A stretch of 64,000 bases of DNA from Bostrychus sinensis (taxonomy: Eukaryota; Chordata; Actinopteri; Gobiiformes; Eleotridae), in the NCBI GenBank assembly GCA_020698575.1, contig CM036243.1:28627403-28691402 (forward strand). The letters run 5' to 3'. A program made the position numbers and the translations under genes. Numbering within the stretch: the stretch's first letter is position 1; each line of letters opens with the position of its first letter. Below are positions 62,185-64,000 of the stretch, one piece after another. Below the pieces are notes generated by a model. That model was not told where the DNA came from, ran no database searches, and saw only the letters and a list, made by a program, of their open reading frames with translations.

Positions 62185-62283
62185 TACACTATATTTCCAA
62201 AAGTATTAGCTCTCCTGCCTTTACACAAATATGAACTTAAGTGACATCCCAGTCTTAATCCATAGGGTTTAATATGAAATAAG
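62185..62283 (+). mobile_element. Solo Tc1-type 5' inverted repeat
   Basis: TACACTATATTTCCAAAAGT, ATTAGCTCTCCTGCCTTTAC, AAATATGAACTTAAGTGACA, TCCCAGTCTTAATCCATAGG, GTTTAATATGAAAT. It is the inverted counterpart of 60478-60567, but no transposase follows. Either a second copy was truncated here or this is the displaced 5' end of the element at 60160-60567. Confidence 0.8.
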
Positions 62284-62558
62284 TCTATTTCCTTGCATGT
62301 TGCTCATATAAAATATTACTAATACATTTCCTTTGTCAAGATACTGTTGTAGCTGGAGTAAAGATTCTGCTTTTTTTCTTTTTTTTATTGTCCGAGAGCT
62401 GCGGAGGTGACCGGGAGGCAGTAGAGTGAGTTGGTGGATGTTTGAAAGGTCACTTGACGCTCCAGCCTCTGACAGGTTTCTCAAACAGAGGGGAAAAAAA
62501 TACAGCAGGACCCGACATGTAGCTGCGCTCATCTCCTCAAACAAATAAAAAAATACTT

Positions 62559-62580
62559 CAAACAGAGAGAGAGAGAGGAT
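62559..62580. repeat. Short GA run
   Basis: CAGAGAGAGAGAGAGGATG, about seven GA units. Confidence 0.7.
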
Positions 62581-62915
62581 GTGAGTTCAAGTACAGCAAG
62601 CTGACCTTCAAACAGTCTGAGTCAGAGAGTACAGTCTGAGTTTCCATAAATCAAAATCATCATCAGGAATAAAATGAAACAATTTTGTCTGCAAACACAA
62701 AATAATTAATCAGGCAGCAAAATGTCTGTTTGTTGATGGTTGGTGAAGATAGTAAAGTGTTTTCTAAGTCTGAATATAATACATGAAAAGGATTTAGTTT
62801 GGGAAAAAAAAATATTATTTTAGTGAAATACAAAGATTCACTACCTGATTTTTTTCTCTTGTAGGAAAACGAATTATTCAGTCAAAATAGCACAGCATAA
62901 TAAAAGTCATCTCAA

Positions 62916-62947
62916 AAAATGAGACTCCCACGCTGGAGTCTCATTTT
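62916..62947. repeat. Perfect 13-bp hairpin
   Basis: AAAATGAGACTCC at 62916-62928 and its exact reverse complement GGAGTCTCATTTT at 62935-62947 enclose the loop CACGCT. It lies at the 5' border of the retroelement piece that follows. No U-tract follows and no gene precedes it; nothing indicates a function. Confidence 0.9.
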
Positions 62948-63155
62948 GGATCCGGGACACTGTCATTGGGTGAGTCCAAGCTCGTGCACGTCTGTATACA
63001 CTGGAGTTAAGGCGGCCGCAAGTCCAATTCCAGCTCTGGCTCCTACTGTTTACACTCTAAAACCATCTATCACTACAAACACATACTATAGGTCCACTGT
63101 GGCCAGGATTGTTATTCTCAGTGGGACTTTCCTGGCTTAATAAAGGGTAAAAAAA
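62945..63155 (+). mobile_element. LINE-like 3' piece
   Basis: Contains GTCCAATTCCAGCTCTGGCT and CCTACTGTTTACACT (shared with 1080-1212 minus), and ends CTCAGTGGGACTTTCCTGGC followed by TTAATAAAGG and an A-rich tail, the common LINE-type tail of fish (compare 53868-53985). No conserved ORF. Confidence 0.55.
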
Positions 63156-63283
63156 ATACAAACAATAATAAAAATACTTGTAAAATACTACAATAAGATT
63201 CAAAACTACTACTACTAGCAGTAATAAAGCATCAATAAATATGTAATTAACAATATTCTAGTGAAAAAATAGTTCTTAGTATT

Positions 63284-63430
63284 GGGGCGGCAATAGCTCA
63301 GTTGGTAGAGATGTTCGCCTACTAACCTGAAAGTTGGCGGTTCGATCCCCACTGCTGGAATTGCATACTGTTGTTGTGTCCTTGGGCAAGACACTTCACT
63401 CACCTTGCCTGTATGAATGTGCAGCCACGA
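63284..63430 (+). repeat. tRNA-headed SINE, family A, best-preserved head
   Basis: GGGGCGGCAATAGCTCAGTT followed by GGTAGAGATG contains an almost ideal tRNA A box, and TTGGCGGTTCGATCCCCACT an ideal B box, spaced about 40 bp. GTTGTGTCCTTGGGCAAGAC followed by ACTTCACTCACC is the body. The acceptor stem cannot be closed and no anticodon arm with normal length is evident, so it is a SINE and not a tRNA gene. Internal promoter boxes are intact by eye. Confidence 0.85.
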
Positions 63431-64000
63431 GTAAATAATCCATTAACTTGTTACTAATCCTTAACTAATACATAGAGAGTGTGTTATTCTAAAGTGTTAC
63501 TAATAAGACAACTAAATATAAACTTCCATTGTAAGTTTCCTTCTTCATTTCTGTGAAAATTCCGCTGCAGTATTTTTTGCTTTCTGGACGTTTTTGTTTC
63601 GGGCTCTCGGCCATTTTAATTCATCAAGCGCATTATGGATTTTGGGATATCTGCCCACCTGGAAACTGTGTGAGGCCTGGCGTTTTTAAGGAGTTACTTA
63701 ATTTTATTCCTAGACTACTCAGCCAAAAGCAAGTACTGTAGACCTTGTGAAAAAAAGTGAAAGTGGGGCAGTTTAATTATACCAGATTCTCTTTCTAATG
63801 TTTGTACTTAACTATTGTGGTGTTGCTGTTTTCTGGTATATGCTATGTTATAATAAACTGTTTAGAACAAGAGCCACAAACCAGCATCAAGGAACAGTAA
63901 AGTTACATGATTTAACTCCAGTTCTCTGTGAGATAATCAGCACAGTATTTGGCAGATTGTTGTTAGTTTGCAATTATTAATGACTACTCAGAGGCTATAT
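63431..64000. other. No gene recognised
   Basis: Frames at 63553-63741 and 63798-63980 are short with no domain. AT-rich DNA continues to the window edge. Confidence 0.4.

Noticed and set aside
63284..63360. tRNA gene
   Set aside because: A and B boxes are excellent but the acceptor stem does not close and the sequence continues into a known SINE body.

Overview
The window looks like gene-poor, repeat-rich chromosomal DNA from a teleost fish. I see no intact host protein-coding gene, rRNA or functional tRNA. Nearly all open frames are short, stop-bounded and unrelated to one another, as expected from AT-rich non-coding DNA. The evidence for a fish is the repeat content: L2-, Rex1/Babar- and RTE-type LINE pieces, Tc1/mariner, hAT and PIF/Harbinger-type DNA transposons, tRNA-derived SINEs, and dispersed repeats common in teleost genomes. 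I cannot name the species.

Layout: 1-2.9 kb holds old repeat pieces, a mariner-type 3' end and a CT microsatellite. 2.9-5.1 kb carries three consecutive DNA transposons: a hAT copy, a 9-bp-TSD element and a MITE with long inverted repeats. 6-14 kb mixes SINE fragments with CpG-richer stretches free of recognisable repeats, plus a 661-bp Harbinger-like element at 11.87 kb. 15.5-24.5 kb holds SINE pieces, an L2 3' end (21.69-22.39 kb), a Tc1-type non-autonomous element (22.84-23.58 kb) and a degenerate GTTTAGTCCTG array beside a hAT terminus. 27.67-28.73 kb is a complete hAT element with perfect TSD, homologous to the copy at 2.9 kb. 29.9-33.2 kb contains two more hAT elements with TSDs, the second packed with the same GTTTAGTCCTG array. 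35.1 and 41.5 kb carry two copies of one DNA-repeat family. 38.27-39.47 kb is a 1.2-kb Harbinger-like element. 45.5-48.1 kb is a Rex1-type LINE nested inside an RTE-type LINE, both on the minus strand. 48.4-49.7 kb is a SINE split by a hAT element and by a 458-bp fold-back element. 57.58-58.02 kb is the second, oppositely oriented copy of the 9-bp-TSD element. 60.0-60.85 kb is a SINE interrupted by a Tc1 transposase fragment and followed by an inverted SINE.

The genes do not form a pathway; what the window records is a history of transposition. The best-supported observations are insertions where both terminal repeats and target duplications can be read directly (4198-4657, 57583-58015, 27669-28727, 32665-33238, 48455-49114, 49191-49648, 38273-39466, 11872-12532). 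Several stretches of 250-400 bp lacking repeats and richer in CpG could be conserved non-coding elements, but that needs cross-species alignment. Family names for the DNA elements rest on termini and TSD length, not on database searches.
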